From Rhizocola hellebori (GTDB taxonomy: Bacteria; Actinomycetota; Actinomycetes; Mycobacteriales; Micromonosporaceae): a stretch of DNA of 64,000 nucleotides. Location of the stretch: positions 1-64,000 of the forward strand of contig NZ_BONY01000052.1 of NCBI RefSeq assembly GCF_016862955.1, given 5' to 3'. The position numbers and the translations under genes are program-made. Every line of letters starts with the position of its first letter. Within the stretch, counting starts at the first letter, position 1. This document shows positions 8,960 through 18,108 of the stretch, in pieces. The notes below the pieces were generated by a model. That model searched no databases. It was not told the origin of the DNA and saw nothing but the letters and a program-made list of their open reading frames with translations.

Positions 8960-9723
8960 GCAATGTGCTGGAGTTCCACGACGTCCGCCTCGCCTTCGCG
9001 GGCGTGAAGGCGATCGACGGCGTCTCCTTCGAGGTCGGCGAGAAGGAGCTTTTCGCGATCATCGGCCCGAACGGGGCGGGCAAGACCTCCATCTTCAATG
9101 TGCTCTCGGGCGTCTACCGGCCGCAGACGGGGCGGGTCACCTTCAACGGCGTCGACCTGATCGGCAAGCGTCCACATAGGATCGCCGAGCTGGGCCTGGC
9201 CCGCACCTTCCAGAACGTGGAGTTGTTCAGCAACCTCACCGTGCTGGAAAACCTGATGCTGGGCCGGCATCACCACCTGCACTACGGGTCGCTGGCCGCC
9301 ATCGCGTGGTGGGGCCGGGCCAAGCGGCAGGAGATTGAGAACAGGCAACGCGTCGAGGAGATCGTCGACTTCCTCGAGCTGGAGCAGTGGCGCAAGGTCC
9401 CGGTCGGGTTGCTGCCCTATGGGGTGCAGAAGCGCGTGGAGCTGGGCCGCGCTCTGGCCATGGAACCCAAGCTGCTCCTGCTCGACGAGCCGGTGGCGGG
9501 CATGAACCTCGAGGAGACCGAGGACATGGCGCGCTACATCCTCGACATTCGCGACGAGCTGCATCTGCCAATGATTCTCGTCGAGCACGACATGGGCTTG
9601 GTGATGGACCTTGCCGACCGGGTGATGGTGGTCGACTTCGGACAGCCGGTGGCCACCGGTATCCCCGCGGACATCCAGCACCATCCCGAGGTCATCCGCG
9701 CCTATCTGGGGGTGAGCAACTAA
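8956..9723 (+). CDS. livG: Branched-chain-type ABC transporter ATP-binding protein LivG
   Basis: The second ATPase subunit (255 residues) has Walker A GPNGAGKTS, the LivG-typical signature LPYGVQKR and Walker B LLLDEPVAGMN. The GTG start at 8956 overlaps the livF stop as GTGA. Another GTG nine bases upstream is possible. It pairs with LivF to drive the importer. The stop TAA shares a base with the next ATG (TAATG), so translation is coupled to the acyl-CoA ligase gene. Confidence 0.93.
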   Translation: MSNVLEFHDVRLAFAGVKAIDGVSFEVGEKELFAIIGPNGAGKTSIFNVLSGVYRPQTGRVTFNGVDLIGKRPHRIAELGLARTFQNVELFSNLTVLENLMLGRHHHLHYGSLAAIAWWGRAKRQEIENRQRVEEIVDFLELEQWRKVPVGLLPYGVQKRVELGRALAMEPKLLLLDEPVAGMNLEETEDMARYILDIRDELHLPMILVEHDMGLVMDLADRVMVVDFGQPVATGIPADIQHHPEVIRAYLGVSN

Positions 9724-11585
9724 TGACTGCTACTGCTACTTCCACGCCGATCAACACCACCACGACGACGACCATCGCGACCCGGGTCCGAGACAGGGCG
9801 CTGGCCACGCCGAAGGCGGTGGCCATGCGGGAGAAGGACTTCGGCATCTGGCGCGAGGTGACCTGGGCCCAGTACTGGCAGCGGATCCAGGAGGTCGGTC
9901 ACGCTCTGCTGGCCCTGGGCATCGAGCACGGCGACCGGGTGGCCGTGCATTCGGAGAACCGGCGCGAGTGGCTCTACTCCGATCTGGGGGCGGTTTCGGT
10001 CCGGGCGATCACGGTCGGCCTCTATCCCACGAACCCGCCTGCCGAGGTGGGCTACCTGCTGTCGCACTCCGGTGCCCGGGTGCTCATCGCCGAGGATCAG
10101 GAGCAGGTCGACAAGGCGCTCGAGGTGCTCGACAGCTGTCCCGAGCTGGAGTGGATCGTCTACATCGAGCCCCGCGGCATCCGGCACCGCTACGAGAATT
10201 CGAAGCTCATGGCCTGGGAGGAGTTCCTCGCGCTCGGGCGCAAGCACATGGCGGAACATCCCGACGCCGTGGCCCAGCGGATGGCGGCCGCCGGCTCCGA
10301 CGACATCCTGACTCTGGTCTACACCTCCGGCACCACGGGTCCGCCCAAGGGCGCGATGCTCAGTGTGTCCAATGTGGAATTTGCGATCTCCGCGCTGGTC
10401 GACGGCGGCGGCTTCACCTCGCCCCCGCCCGGGCCCAACGACATCCTGCTTTCCTACCTGCCGCTTTGCCATGTGGCCGAACGCATCTTCACCACCTGGT
10501 ACAACGCCGGGGCCGGGGTGCAGGTGAACTTCGCCGAGTCGGTCGCCACGGTGCAGCCCAACCTGCGCGAGATCCAGCCGACGATCCTGTTCGGCGTCCC
10601 GCGGATCTGGGAGCGGATCCTGGCCGGGGTCCAGATCAGGCTGGCCTCCGCGTCATGGTTCAAGCGGCTCAACGCGAAGCTTTGGACGGGCGTGGCCAAC
10701 GGGATCGCCGACACCCTGGTGCGCACGGGCGGCAACCACACCTTCGGCTCGCGTCTTCGCTACGCATTGGGCTGGTTGTTCTACTACCGCTCGCTTCGGG
10801 AACGGCTCGGCATGAGCAACGTGCGTTTCGCCGCTTCGGGCGCCGCCCCGATCGCGCCGGAGGTTCTCAAATTCTTCATGGGCATCGGGGTACCGATGCA
10901 CGAGGTCTACGGCATGACCGAGAACACGGCGGTGGCCACGGGTAACCGGCCCGGCCGCGTGAAGCTGGGCACCGTGGGCGAGCCGCAGAACAACACCGAG
11001 CTTCGGATAGATCCCGATACCGGCGAGATTCAGACCCGGCACGGCGGCACCTTCGTCGGCTACTACCGCGATCCGGCGGCCACGGCCGCGGCGATGACGC
11101 CCGACGGCTGGCTGAAGACGGGCGACGTGGGTGAGTGGATCGACGGAACCCATGTGCGCATCACCGACCGGGCCAAGGACATCATCATCACCTCGGGCGG
11201 GAAGAACATCTCGCCGTCGGAGATCGAGAACGGGCTGAAGGCGTCTCCTTTCATCAAGGAGGCGATCGTCATCGGCGACCAGCGCAAGTTCCTCTCCGCG
11301 TTGATTGGCATCGAGCTCGAGACGGTGGGCGAGTGGGCGCAGCGGCGCAACATCGCCTACACGACCTACCGCGATCTGGGCGAAAAACCCGAGGTGCTCA
11401 AGCTGGTGCAGTCCATTGTGGACGAGGTCAACTCCAAGCACGCCCCGGTTGAGCAGATCCGGCAATTCCGCATGCTGCCCAAGGAGCTCGATCACGAGGA
11501 CGGCGAGCTCACCGCGACCATGAAGGTCAAGCGATCAGCCGTCGGCAAGCTCTTCGCTGAACTGGTGGAAGATATCTATGGTTGA
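9723..11585 (+). CDS. AMP-dependent acyl-CoA synthetase (FadD-like) inside the liv operon
   Basis: The 620-residue adenylate-forming enzyme carries the AMP-binding motif YTSGTTGPPKGAM, the YGMTE motif, the TGDVG motif and a C-terminal DIIITSGGKNISP segment. It matches long-chain acyl-CoA synthetases, which activate a carboxylic acid with ATP and CoA. The N-terminus has an unusual Thr-rich start (ATATSTPINTTTTTT). It lies between livG and livH with overlaps on both sides (1 nt and 8 nt), so it is made together with the importer. This implies that the imported substrate is a carboxylic acid activated on entry. The substrate is unknown. Confidence 0.93.
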   Translation: MTATATSTPINTTTTTTIATRVRDRALATPKAVAMREKDFGIWREVTWAQYWQRIQEVGHALLALGIEHGDRVAVHSENRREWLYSDLGAVSVRAITVGLYPTNPPAEVGYLLSHSGARVLIAEDQEQVDKALEVLDSCPELEWIVYIEPRGIRHRYENSKLMAWEEFLALGRKHMAEHPDAVAQRMAAAGSDDILTLVYTSGTTGPPKGAMLSVSNVEFAISALVDGGGFTSPPPGPNDILLSYLPLCHVAERIFTTWYNAGAGVQVNFAESVATVQPNLREIQPTILFGVPRIWERILAGVQIRLASASWFKRLNAKLWTGVANGIADTLVRTGGNHTFGSRLRYALGWLFYYRSLRERLGMSNVRFAASGAAPIAPEVLKFFMGIGVPMHEVYGMTENTAVATGNRPGRVKLGTVGEPQNNTELRIDPDTGEIQTRHGGTFVGYYRDPAATAAAMTPDGWLKTGDVGEWIDGTHVRITDRAKDIIITSGGKNISPSEIENGLKASPFIKEAIVIGDQRKFLSALIGIELETVGEWAQRRNIAYTTYRDLGEKPEVLKLVQSIVDEVNSKHAPVEQIRQFRMLPKELDHEDGELTATMKVKRSAVGKLFAELVEDIYG

Positions 11586-12468
11586 TCTTTTGGAAGCGGT
11601 GATCCGCGGCCTGGGCCGGGGCAGTATCTATGCCCTGCTGGCGCTGGGATTCGTCATCATCTTCAAGGCGACACGGGTGATCAGCTTCGCGCAGCCCGCC
11701 TTCATGCTGGCCGGGGCGGTGCTCGTCACCTTCCTGGTGGGGCCGCTCGGGTTTTGGGGCGCTCTGATCGCGGCGACGCTGCTGACGGCCCTGCTCGCGC
11801 TGGGGGTGGAGCGCTCCGCGGTGCGGCCGATGGTGGGCAGGCCCGCCTTCGTGGTGGCCATCATCACCCTCGGCGTCGACATCGCGGTCCGGGTGGTGGT
11901 CAACGCCTTCCTCGGCATCAATGTGCGGCAGGTCGACGACCCGTGGGGGCTCAAGACCGTCGAGCTGGCCGGGCTGCGCGTGGAGCAGCGCCACATCGCC
12001 GTGCTGCTCACCACGACCGTGCTCGTCGCGGGCCTGTTCGCCTATTTCCGGTTCACCCGGATGGGTCTGGCCATGCGGGCGGCCTCCTACGACCAGGAAG
12101 CCGCGCTGGCGCAAGGGGTTTCGGTCGGCTCGGTGTTCGCCGTCTCGTGGGCGATGGCGGGCGGGCTCGCCGCGGTCGCGGGGACCTTTGTCGCCGCGGG
12201 GGAGAACGTAGACGGCCTGATGTGGCGCATCGCCCTGGTCGCGCTGCCAGTCATCATTCTGGGCGGGCTCGACTCGCTGCCCGGGGCGGTGGTGGGTGGG
12301 CTCCTCGTCGGCGTGCTGCAGGAGCTGGCGGCCAACTACCAAGCCGAATACGCCCCGGTCTGGCTGGGGGAGAACGTCTCGATCATCACCCCCTATGTGG
12401 TGATGCTGCTGGTTCTGCTTGTCAAGCCTTACGGGCTGTTCGGAACGCGTGAGGTGGAGCGGGTATGA
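11578..12468 (+). CDS. livH: Branched-chain-type ABC transporter permease LivH
   Basis: The 296-residue permease has about eight hydrophobic helices and the family N-terminus GLGRGSIYALLALGFVIIFK. It forms half of the transmembrane pore with LivM. The C-terminal end KPYGLFGTREVERV is typical of LivH. The start overlaps the ligase end by 8 nt, and its stop overlaps the livM start as ATGA. Confidence 0.94.
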   Translation: MVDLLEAVIRGLGRGSIYALLALGFVIIFKATRVISFAQPAFMLAGAVLVTFLVGPLGFWGALIAATLLTALLALGVERSAVRPMVGRPAFVVAIITLGVDIAVRVVVNAFLGINVRQVDDPWGLKTVELAGLRVEQRHIAVLLTTTVLVAGLFAYFRFTRMGLAMRAASYDQEAALAQGVSVGSVFAVSWAMAGGLAAVAGTFVAAGENVDGLMWRIALVALPVIILGGLDSLPGAVVGGLLVGVLQELAANYQAEYAPVWLGENVSIITPYVVMLLVLLVKPYGLFGTREVERV

Positions 12469-13565
12469 AGAATCGGCCGCTGCTTTACACGAGCTACGCC
12501 GGCGAGATGGGTTTGCTCAACACCCGCGCCAAGCAGCTCTCGGTGGGGCTGATGATCCTGGTGGCGCTGGTCCTGCCGTTCGTGCTCGACGACCAATGGC
12601 TCAGCCTGCTGGCGATCTGTGCCGCCACCGCGATCGGGGCGATCGGGCTCGGCCTGGTCACCGGCTACGCGGGGCAGGTCTCGCTCGGGCACGCCTTCTT
12701 CATCGGCATCGGAACATTCACCGCGGCTGTCCTAAGTGGAGATCCCAACGGGCGCACACTTGGCTTCGGCATCACCAACATGCTGATCTGGCTGCCCGCG
12801 GCGGGGCTGGTGGCGCTGGTCGCCGGCATCATCGTCGCGCCGCTGGCCACCCGGCTGCGCGGTCTGTATCTCGCCATCGTCACGCTGGGCCTGGTCGTCA
12901 TCGGCGAGCACATCTTCGCCGAGTGGTCGGACGTGACCGGCGGGCTCGGGGTGGGGCGTCCCCCCGCCACCCTCGACGTCGCCGGCTATCACGTCGGGGT
13001 GACCGATTCAGTGGGGACAAAGGACCAGAAGGCCTACTGGCTCATGCTGATCCTGCTCGTCGTCTTCGCGCTGGCGGCCCGAAACCTGGCGCGTTCCAAG
13101 GTGGGCCGGGCCTTCACCGCGATCCGGGACCGCGACATCGCCGCCGGCGTCATCGGCGTGAACCTGCCGCGCTACAAGACGATCGCGTTCGCCATCTCCT
13201 CGTTCTACGCCGGCTGCGCCGGTGCGCTGCTCTACCCGCTCATCGGCTTCATCGAGCCCGGTTCCTTCAACCTGGGCATGTCGGTGCTGTACGTGGCGAT
13301 GGTGCTGATCGGTGGTGCCGGAACCATCTCCGGCGCGATCGCCGGCGCGTTCTTCATCACGCTGCTGCCGACGCTGACTCGGCAGCTGATGCCGTTGCTC
13401 CCCTTCATAAGCGAGTCGTCGGACCGGATCCCCAACCTGCTGCAGCTGCAGACGATCCTCTACGGCGTTCTCATCATCGGCTTCCTGATCTTCGAGCCGC
13501 GTGGCCTATTCGGGATCTGGATCCGGATCCGCTCGTACTGGAAGAGCTGGCCATTTTCCTACTAG
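12465..13565 (+). CDS. livM: Branched-chain-type ABC transporter permease LivM
   Basis: The 366-residue permease carries the LivM hallmark GLVTGYAGQVSLGHAFFIGIG and the coupling segment near VGRAFTAIRDRDIAAGVIGVN, where it contacts the ATPases. It ends with the usual FEPRGLFGIW motif. Translation starts within the livH stop (ATGA). The binding protein gene follows after 11 bp. Confidence 0.94.
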   Translation: MKNRPLLYTSYAGEMGLLNTRAKQLSVGLMILVALVLPFVLDDQWLSLLAICAATAIGAIGLGLVTGYAGQVSLGHAFFIGIGTFTAAVLSGDPNGRTLGFGITNMLIWLPAAGLVALVAGIIVAPLATRLRGLYLAIVTLGLVVIGEHIFAEWSDVTGGLGVGRPPATLDVAGYHVGVTDSVGTKDQKAYWLMLILLVVFALAARNLARSKVGRAFTAIRDRDIAAGVIGVNLPRYKTIAFAISSFYAGCAGALLYPLIGFIEPGSFNLGMSVLYVAMVLIGGAGTISGAIAGAFFITLLPTLTRQLMPLLPFISESSDRIPNLLQLQTILYGVLIIGFLIFEPRGLFGIWIRIRSYWKSWPFSY

Positions 13566-13576
13566 AAAGGAACATC

Positions 13577-14854
13577 GTGAAGCGAATAGCGGCATTGATA
13601 TTAGTTGCTGCGGTCTCGCTCACCGCATGCCGTGGTGGCGACACCACCACGGATGCGGGCGGCATCAAGACCGACATCGGCGTCACCAAGGAACCGTGCA
13701 AGGACGCCATCGACAAGGCCAAGGGCTGCATCTATCTCGGCATCATCTCCGACCTGACCGAGGGCCCGTTCAAGGCGCTGGCCGTGCCGATCACCGACGC
13801 GCAGAAGGCGTTCTGGAAGCGGGTCAACACCGCGGGCGGCATCGGCGGCTACGAGGTCGACGTCACCACCTACATCCGGGACAACAAGTACAACCCGCAG
13901 GTGCACAAGGAGGTCTACGACCAGATCAAGGGCAACATCCTTGCGCTGGCGCAGACCTTGGGCTCGCCCACGACAGCCGCGATCCTGGCCGACATGAAGG
14001 CCAGCAACATCGTGGCCGCCCCGGCCGCGTGGACGTCGGCCTACGCGTTCGAGGACGTCATCATCGAATCCGGTGCGAATTACTGCATCGAGTCGATGAA
14101 CGCCATGGACTACGCCGCGGACAAGTACAAGCCCAAGAGCGTTCTGTCGATCCACTACGCCGGTGACTATGGCGACGACGCGGCCGCAGGTGCGAAGATC
14201 GCCGCCGAGAAGCTGGGCATGACCTTCTCTCACCTGAAGACCGACTCGGGTGCCGACAAGCAGGCTGGCGCGATCGCCGAGATCATCGCCAAGAAGCCTG
14301 ATCTCGTCCTGGTCACCACCGGCCCGACCGAGCTGGCCACCATCGTCGGCCAGGCTGCCGCTCGCGGCTTCACCGGCCGCTTTATCGGCACCAGCCCGAC
14401 GTGGAACCCGGCCCTGAACGCCAGCGCCGCGGCGCCCGCCCTGGCCGCCCTCTACGAGCAGAGCGCGCCGTGGAACAACTGGGCCACCAACACCCCGGGC
14501 CACGAGGCGATGCGCAAGGCTCTGCCCGGTGTGACGCCCAGCGATGGCTACACCTCGGGTTGGGTCTGGTCCTACCCGCTGAAGGCTGCACTGGCGAAGG
14601 CCGCCGCCAACAAGGACCTGACCCGGGCGGGCCTGCTCGCCGCGGTGAAGTCCCTGGAGTCGGTGGACTACGAGGGCATGCTGCCCGCGACCGCCGGCAA
14701 CTACAAGGCCGGCGCGGCCGGTCAGCTCAAGATGACCGCCTTCTACAAGCCGGACAAGACGGCCCCGACCGGTGGCGTGATGGTCCAGGACCTCAAGGTC
14801 GGCAAGACCGCCGAGGCCTACAAGCTAGAAGGTCCCTGCTTCGCCAAGCTGTAA
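13577..14854 (+). CDS. Substrate-binding lipoprotein of the liv-type importer
   Basis: The 425-residue periplasmic-binding-fold lipoprotein has a signal peptide with lipobox LTAC (cysteine near residue 19) that anchors it outside the membrane. The mature part follows the type I LivK-like fold with a hinge, and has an N-terminal Cys pair (EPCKDAIDKAKGCIYLG). GTG at 13577 is chosen because GAAAGGA lies six bases upstream. It confers ligand specificity. Given the acyl-CoA ligase in the operon, the ligand is probably a carboxylate rather than a branched-chain amino acid. A strong terminator follows. Confidence 0.92.
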   Translation: MKRIAALILVAAVSLTACRGGDTTTDAGGIKTDIGVTKEPCKDAIDKAKGCIYLGIISDLTEGPFKALAVPITDAQKAFWKRVNTAGGIGGYEVDVTTYIRDNKYNPQVHKEVYDQIKGNILALAQTLGSPTTAAILADMKASNIVAAPAAWTSAYAFEDVIIESGANYCIESMNAMDYAADKYKPKSVLSIHYAGDYGDDAAAGAKIAAEKLGMTFSHLKTDSGADKQAGAIAEIIAKKPDLVLVTTGPTELATIVGQAAARGFTGRFIGTSPTWNPALNASAAAPALAALYEQSAPWNNWATNTPGHEAMRKALPGVTPSDGYTSGWVWSYPLKAALAKAAANKDLTRAGLLAAVKSLESVDYEGMLPATAGNYKAGAAGQLKMTAFYKPDKTAPTGGVMVQDLKVGKTAEAYKLEGPCFAKL

Positions 14855-14884
14855 CGGCTTTTAGCGCTGGAAGCACGGACAGGT

Positions 14885-14940
14885 CGTTCGCCGCACGGGA
14901 GTTGCGGCGAACGACCACCACGGACCGGCGCAAAAATATA
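14885..14940. repeat. Dispersed hairpin repeat, copy 1
   Basis: A 56-nt element begins with a perfect 12-bp hairpin (arms 14883-14894 and 14904-14915, loop 9 nt) and continues with CCGGCG followed by an A/T-rich tail. A copy about 80% identical is at 63802-63855. Both lie in 3' intergenic regions. Confidence 0.75.
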
Positions 14941-14955
14941 TAGATAGGCAAAGAA

Positions 14956-14988
14956 AAGCGCCGCAGCCCAAGAAAGGCTGCGGCGCTT
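14956..14988. terminator. Bidirectional terminator between liv operon and DUF349 gene
   Basis: A perfect 13-bp stem (14956-14968 with 14976-14988, loop 7 nt) is preceded by an A-rich and followed by a T-containing stretch, which suits intrinsic termination of both convergent transcripts. Confidence 0.85.
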
Positions 14989-14998
14989 CGCTTTCGGT

Positions 14999-16207
14999 CT
15001 AGTTAGAACTCTCGGCGAGCTCGAGGAACTTCTTCTTGGTGTTGAGGGCCTGCTCGGCTTCCTTGATGCGCTTGGCGTCGCCGGCTGCCTGGGCGCGCTC
15101 GAGGCGGGCCTGGGCCTCAGCAACCTGGTCGCGCATCTGGGTGAGCAGTGGGTTGGCCGACGGCTCGGTGCGCCGCCAGGCAGCGTCCATGGCCTCGCGC
15201 ACCCGCTCCTCGACTGCCCGCAGGCGACGGTCGAGACTGGCCATTGACTCGCGCGGCACCCGGCCGGTGTCGTGCCACTGGCCGAGGATCTCGCGCATCG
15301 CGGCCTGGGCGCCCTTGGGGTCGGACTCGATGTCGAGCGACTCGGCCTTGGTGAGCAGCTCCTGGCGGCGGGTCAGCGCCTGCTTCTGCTCGGCGTCACG
15401 CTCGGAGAAGATCTGCTTGCGGCGGTTGAAGAAGACGTCCTGGGCGGCGCGGAACCTTTCCCACAGCTTCTGCTCGGCTTCCTTGGAGGCGCGCGGGGCG
15501 GCCTTCCACAGGTCCATCAGCTCGCGCAGGCGATCGGTGGTGGCCTTCCAGTCGGTCGACTCCGACAGCGCCTCTGCCTCGGCTACCAGCTCGTCCTTTG
15601 CCGACTGGGCCTGCTTGCGCTGCGAGTCGAGGGTGGCGAAGTGGCCGCCGCGACGGCGGGTGAAGCTGTCGCGGGCGACGGAGAAGCGCTTCCACAGCTC
15701 GCCGTCGGCCTTCTTGTCGACGCCGCGGATGGTCTTCCACTCGTCGAGGATCTCCTTGAAGCGGTCGCCGGTGGCCTTCCAGCTGGTGGACTCGGCCGCG
15801 AGCTTCTCGGCCTCCTCGACCAGCGAGGTCTTGCGGGCAACCGCCTCGGCGCGGGCCGTGTCGCGGGCCGCTTTGGCCTCGGCGGCCTTCTCCTGGGCGA
15901 CGCTGATCAGAAGGTCGAGGCGCTGGCCGAGACCGTCGAGGTCGCCTACCACGTGGGCTTCGTCGAGCCCGCCGCGCAGACGCTTGGCGGTGGTGAGGGT
16001 GTGCGCCGCGTCAGCAGCGCCCGAGCCCAGACGTGTCTCCAGCAGGACGACCTCGGTGAGCAGGTCCTCGTAGCGCCGGACAAAGTGAGCGAGACCCTCT
16101 TCGGGCGTGCCCGCCTGCCATGATCCGACGGTACGCTCGCCTGCGGAGGTCTTGACCCAGACTGTTCCGTCGGCGTCCACCCGGCCGTAGCTCGCCCAGT
16201 CGCTCAT
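14999..16207 (-). CDS. DUF349 domain-containing coiled-coil protein
   Basis: The 402-residue acidic, mostly helical protein has three DUF349 repeats, each with a W-K-x-T-x-D-R-F/L pattern (near SWKATGDRFKEIL, DWKATTDRLRELM and a more diverged third). A coiled coil rich in Ala, Glu and Arg forms the C-terminus. The biochemical role of DUF349 proteins is not established. The start at 16207 (MSDWASYGRV) has a GAGGG ribosome binding site, and upstream residues in frame are unlike the family. It is transcribed alone, divergent from miaA. Confidence 0.9.
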   Translation of the reverse strand: MSDWASYGRVDADGTVWVKTSAGERTVGSWQAGTPEEGLAHFVRRYEDLLTEVVLLETRLGSGAADAAHTLTTAKRLRGGLDEAHVVGDLDGLGQRLDLLISVAQEKAAEAKAARDTARAEAVARKTSLVEEAEKLAAESTSWKATGDRFKEILDEWKTIRGVDKKADGELWKRFSVARDSFTRRRGGHFATLDSQRKQAQSAKDELVAEAEALSESTDWKATTDRLRELMDLWKAAPRASKEAEQKLWERFRAAQDVFFNRRKQIFSERDAEQKQALTRRQELLTKAESLDIESDPKGAQAAMREILGQWHDTGRVPRESMASLDRRLRAVEERVREAMDAAWRRTEPSANPLLTQMRDQVAEAQARLERAQAAGDAKRIKEAEQALNTKKKFLELAESSN

Positions 16208-16380
16208 CTTCGATCCCTCGTTCTTCCCGGCGTCTGCTTTGTAACAGCTCGCCGCCATAGCACAGTGGTCCCGCAGCCCATTCTGCCCTGACCCATGTTT
16301 GAGCAGTGACCGCATGCGACCTTACGGCGTATATGGTCGGCACGCATCAGGTCAGGAGTCCAGTCAAGGGCACGATCCGG

Positions 16381-16394
16381 TTACGTTTACGTAA
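16381..16394. promoter_or_regulatory. Palindrome abutting the miaA start codon
   Basis: TTACGTTTACGTAA is a perfect inverted repeat with a 2-nt centre that ends on the A of the miaA ATG. miaA lacks a clear Shine-Dalgarno sequence. The repeat might be an operator or a small RNA structure, or it may be chance. Confidence 0.35.
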
Positions 16395-17305
16395 TGAGTG
16401 TGATCGCGGTCGCCGGGCCAACAGCCGCGGGAAAGTCCTCGCTGTCGCTGGCGCTCGCCCACGCCTTGGGTGGTGAAGTTGTCAATGTCGACTCTATGCA
16501 GCTCTACCGCGGGATGGACATCGGCACAGCCAAATTAAGTGTGGCGGAAAGAGATGGTGTTCCGCATCACCTGCTGGACATATGGCCCGTGACCCAACCG
16601 GCCAGCGTCGCCGAGTACCAGGTGCTGGCCCGTCGCGCCATCGATGACATTCTGGCCCGGGGCCGGGTGCCGTTGCTGGTCGGCGGCTCAGGACTCTATC
16701 TGCGCGCCGTTCTCGAAGATTTCATTTTTCCGGGTACCTCTTCCGAGTTGCGCGCCGCCCTCGAAGCGGAGCTGGCCACGACCGGGCCGGCCGTCCTTCA
16801 CCAGCGGCTGGCCGGGCTCGACCCGCCGGCCGCCGCCCGGATCCTGCCCACCAACGGCCGCCGGATCGTGCGGGCGCTCGAGGTCATCGAGCTGACCGGG
16901 CAGCCGTTCACGGCCTCGCTGCCCGCGCCGACACCGGTATATAAGGTGCTGACGCTGGCAGTCGATCGCGCTGACCTTGATGAACGCATTGCGCGTCGGG
17001 TGGATCTGATGTGGGAGCAGGGCTTGGTTGATGAGGTTCGGGCGCTTGAGGCCCAGGGTCTGCGCGACGGGCTGACCGCCAGCCGCGCCCTCGGCTACCA
17101 GCAGGTCCTGGCCTACCTGGCAGGCGAGTGCACCGAGCAGGAGGCGCACGCGGCGACGGTTCAGGGCACGAAACGCTTCGTGCGCCGGCAACGGTCGTGG
17201 CTGCGTCGCGACAGTTCGATAGTCTGGCTTGACGGGATGGCGGCCGGCCTGGCCGACCAGGCTCTCGCACTAGCGCAGAAGTCGGCGGCAGGAAATTCGC
17301 AATGA
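16394..17305 (+). CDS. miaA: tRNA dimethylallyltransferase
   Basis: The 303-residue enzyme transfers a dimethylallyl group to N6 of A37 in tRNAs that read UNN codons. The P-loop GPTAAGKSS and the substrate-recognition stretch DSMQLYRGMDIGTAK are intact, and the length is normal. No ribosome binding site is obvious, so a leaderless mRNA is possible. The stop overlaps the dapF start as ATGA. Confidence 0.96.
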   Translation: MSVIAVAGPTAAGKSSLSLALAHALGGEVVNVDSMQLYRGMDIGTAKLSVAERDGVPHHLLDIWPVTQPASVAEYQVLARRAIDDILARGRVPLLVGGSGLYLRAVLEDFIFPGTSSELRAALEAELATTGPAVLHQRLAGLDPPAAARILPTNGRRIVRALEVIELTGQPFTASLPAPTPVYKVLTLAVDRADLDERIARRVDLMWEQGLVDEVRALEAQGLRDGLTASRALGYQQVLAYLAGECTEQEAHAATVQGTKRFVRRQRSWLRRDSSIVWLDGMAAGLADQALALAQKSAAGNSQ

Positions 17306-18108
17306 AATTTACCAAAGGGCACGGAACAGGAAACGACTTCGTCATCGTGGACGAATCGGTTGAGCTGAGCCCAGATCTCGTGGTGGCGCTCTGCGATCGG
17401 CGCTTCGGCATCGGCGGCGACGGCGTGCTGCGCGTGGCGCGCGAAGGCGCCCGCTACTTCATGGACTACTGGAACTCAGACGGCTCCCTGTCGGAGATGT
17501 GCGGCAACGGCGTTCGGGTTTTCGCCCGGTACCTGTGGGAGACCGGTCTTGCGTCGGGTTCGCAGATCGAGGTGGCGACCCGGGCCGGGGTGCGCACGGC
17601 CTACCTGGAGTGGGACGGCATCCGCGTCGACATGGGCGCGCCAAGGATTCTGGGCATCTCCCGGGACGGGCTCGCGATCTCCATGGGCAACCCGCATCTG
17701 GTGTACGAAGTGGACAGTGTCGACAAGATAGACCTGTCCCGCCAGCCCGCGTACGACGATACCTTCTTCCCCGAAGGGGTGAACGTTTCCTATTTCGAGC
17801 GGGTGGGCGAGGGACACGTGCGGATGCGGGTCTACGAGCGCGGCTCGGGCGAGACCTTCTCCTGCGGCACCGGCGCCACCGCGGTCGGGGTGGCCGCGCT
17901 GCACCATTTGGGCGACGCCACGGGTGCGGTAACCGTCGATGTCCCCGGCGGCCGGTTGCGGGTCACCGTCGATGAGCAAACCTCCTGGCTGGCCGGGCCG
18001 GCGGTGCTGGTGGCCACCGGTGAGGCCGACCCGGCTAGCTTGACGGGTCGACCTGTGAGTCCAGCGGAGCACCCGTGGCCGCAAGGGAGACAGCGCGCAC
18101 AGCGCTAG
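17302..18108 (+). CDS. dapF: Diaminopimelate epimerase
   Basis: The 268-residue enzyme interconverts LL- and meso-diaminopimelate for peptidoglycan and lysine synthesis. The two catalytic cysteines are visible, Cys67 in EMCGNGVR and Cys188 in SCGTGATA. It is translationally coupled to miaA. The last 20 or so residues form a Pro/Arg-rich extension that overlaps the 3' end of the convergent malic enzyme gene by 74 nt, so the two transcripts are antisense there. Confidence 0.96.
   Translation: MKFTKGHGTGNDFVIVDESVELSPDLVVALCDRRFGIGGDGVLRVAREGARYFMDYWNSDGSLSEMCGNGVRVFARYLWETGLASGSQIEVATRAGVRTAYLEWDGIRVDMGAPRILGISRDGLAISMGNPHLVYEVDSVDKIDLSRQPAYDDTFFPEGVNVSYFERVGEGHVRMRVYERGSGETFSCGTGATAVGVAALHHLGDATGAVTVDVPGGRLRVTVDEQTSWLAGPAVLVATGEADPASLTGRPVSPAEHPWPQGRQRAQR

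Noticed and set aside
12419-13576. A possible N-terminal extension of the liv binding protein through livM
   Set aside because: The signal peptide and lipobox begin at 13577 with a ribosome binding site. The extension is out of frame livM.
14883-14915. The 12-bp hairpin after the liv operon as a standalone terminator
   Set aside because: It has no T run and belongs to a dispersed repeat. The hairpin at 14956-14988 is the better terminator.
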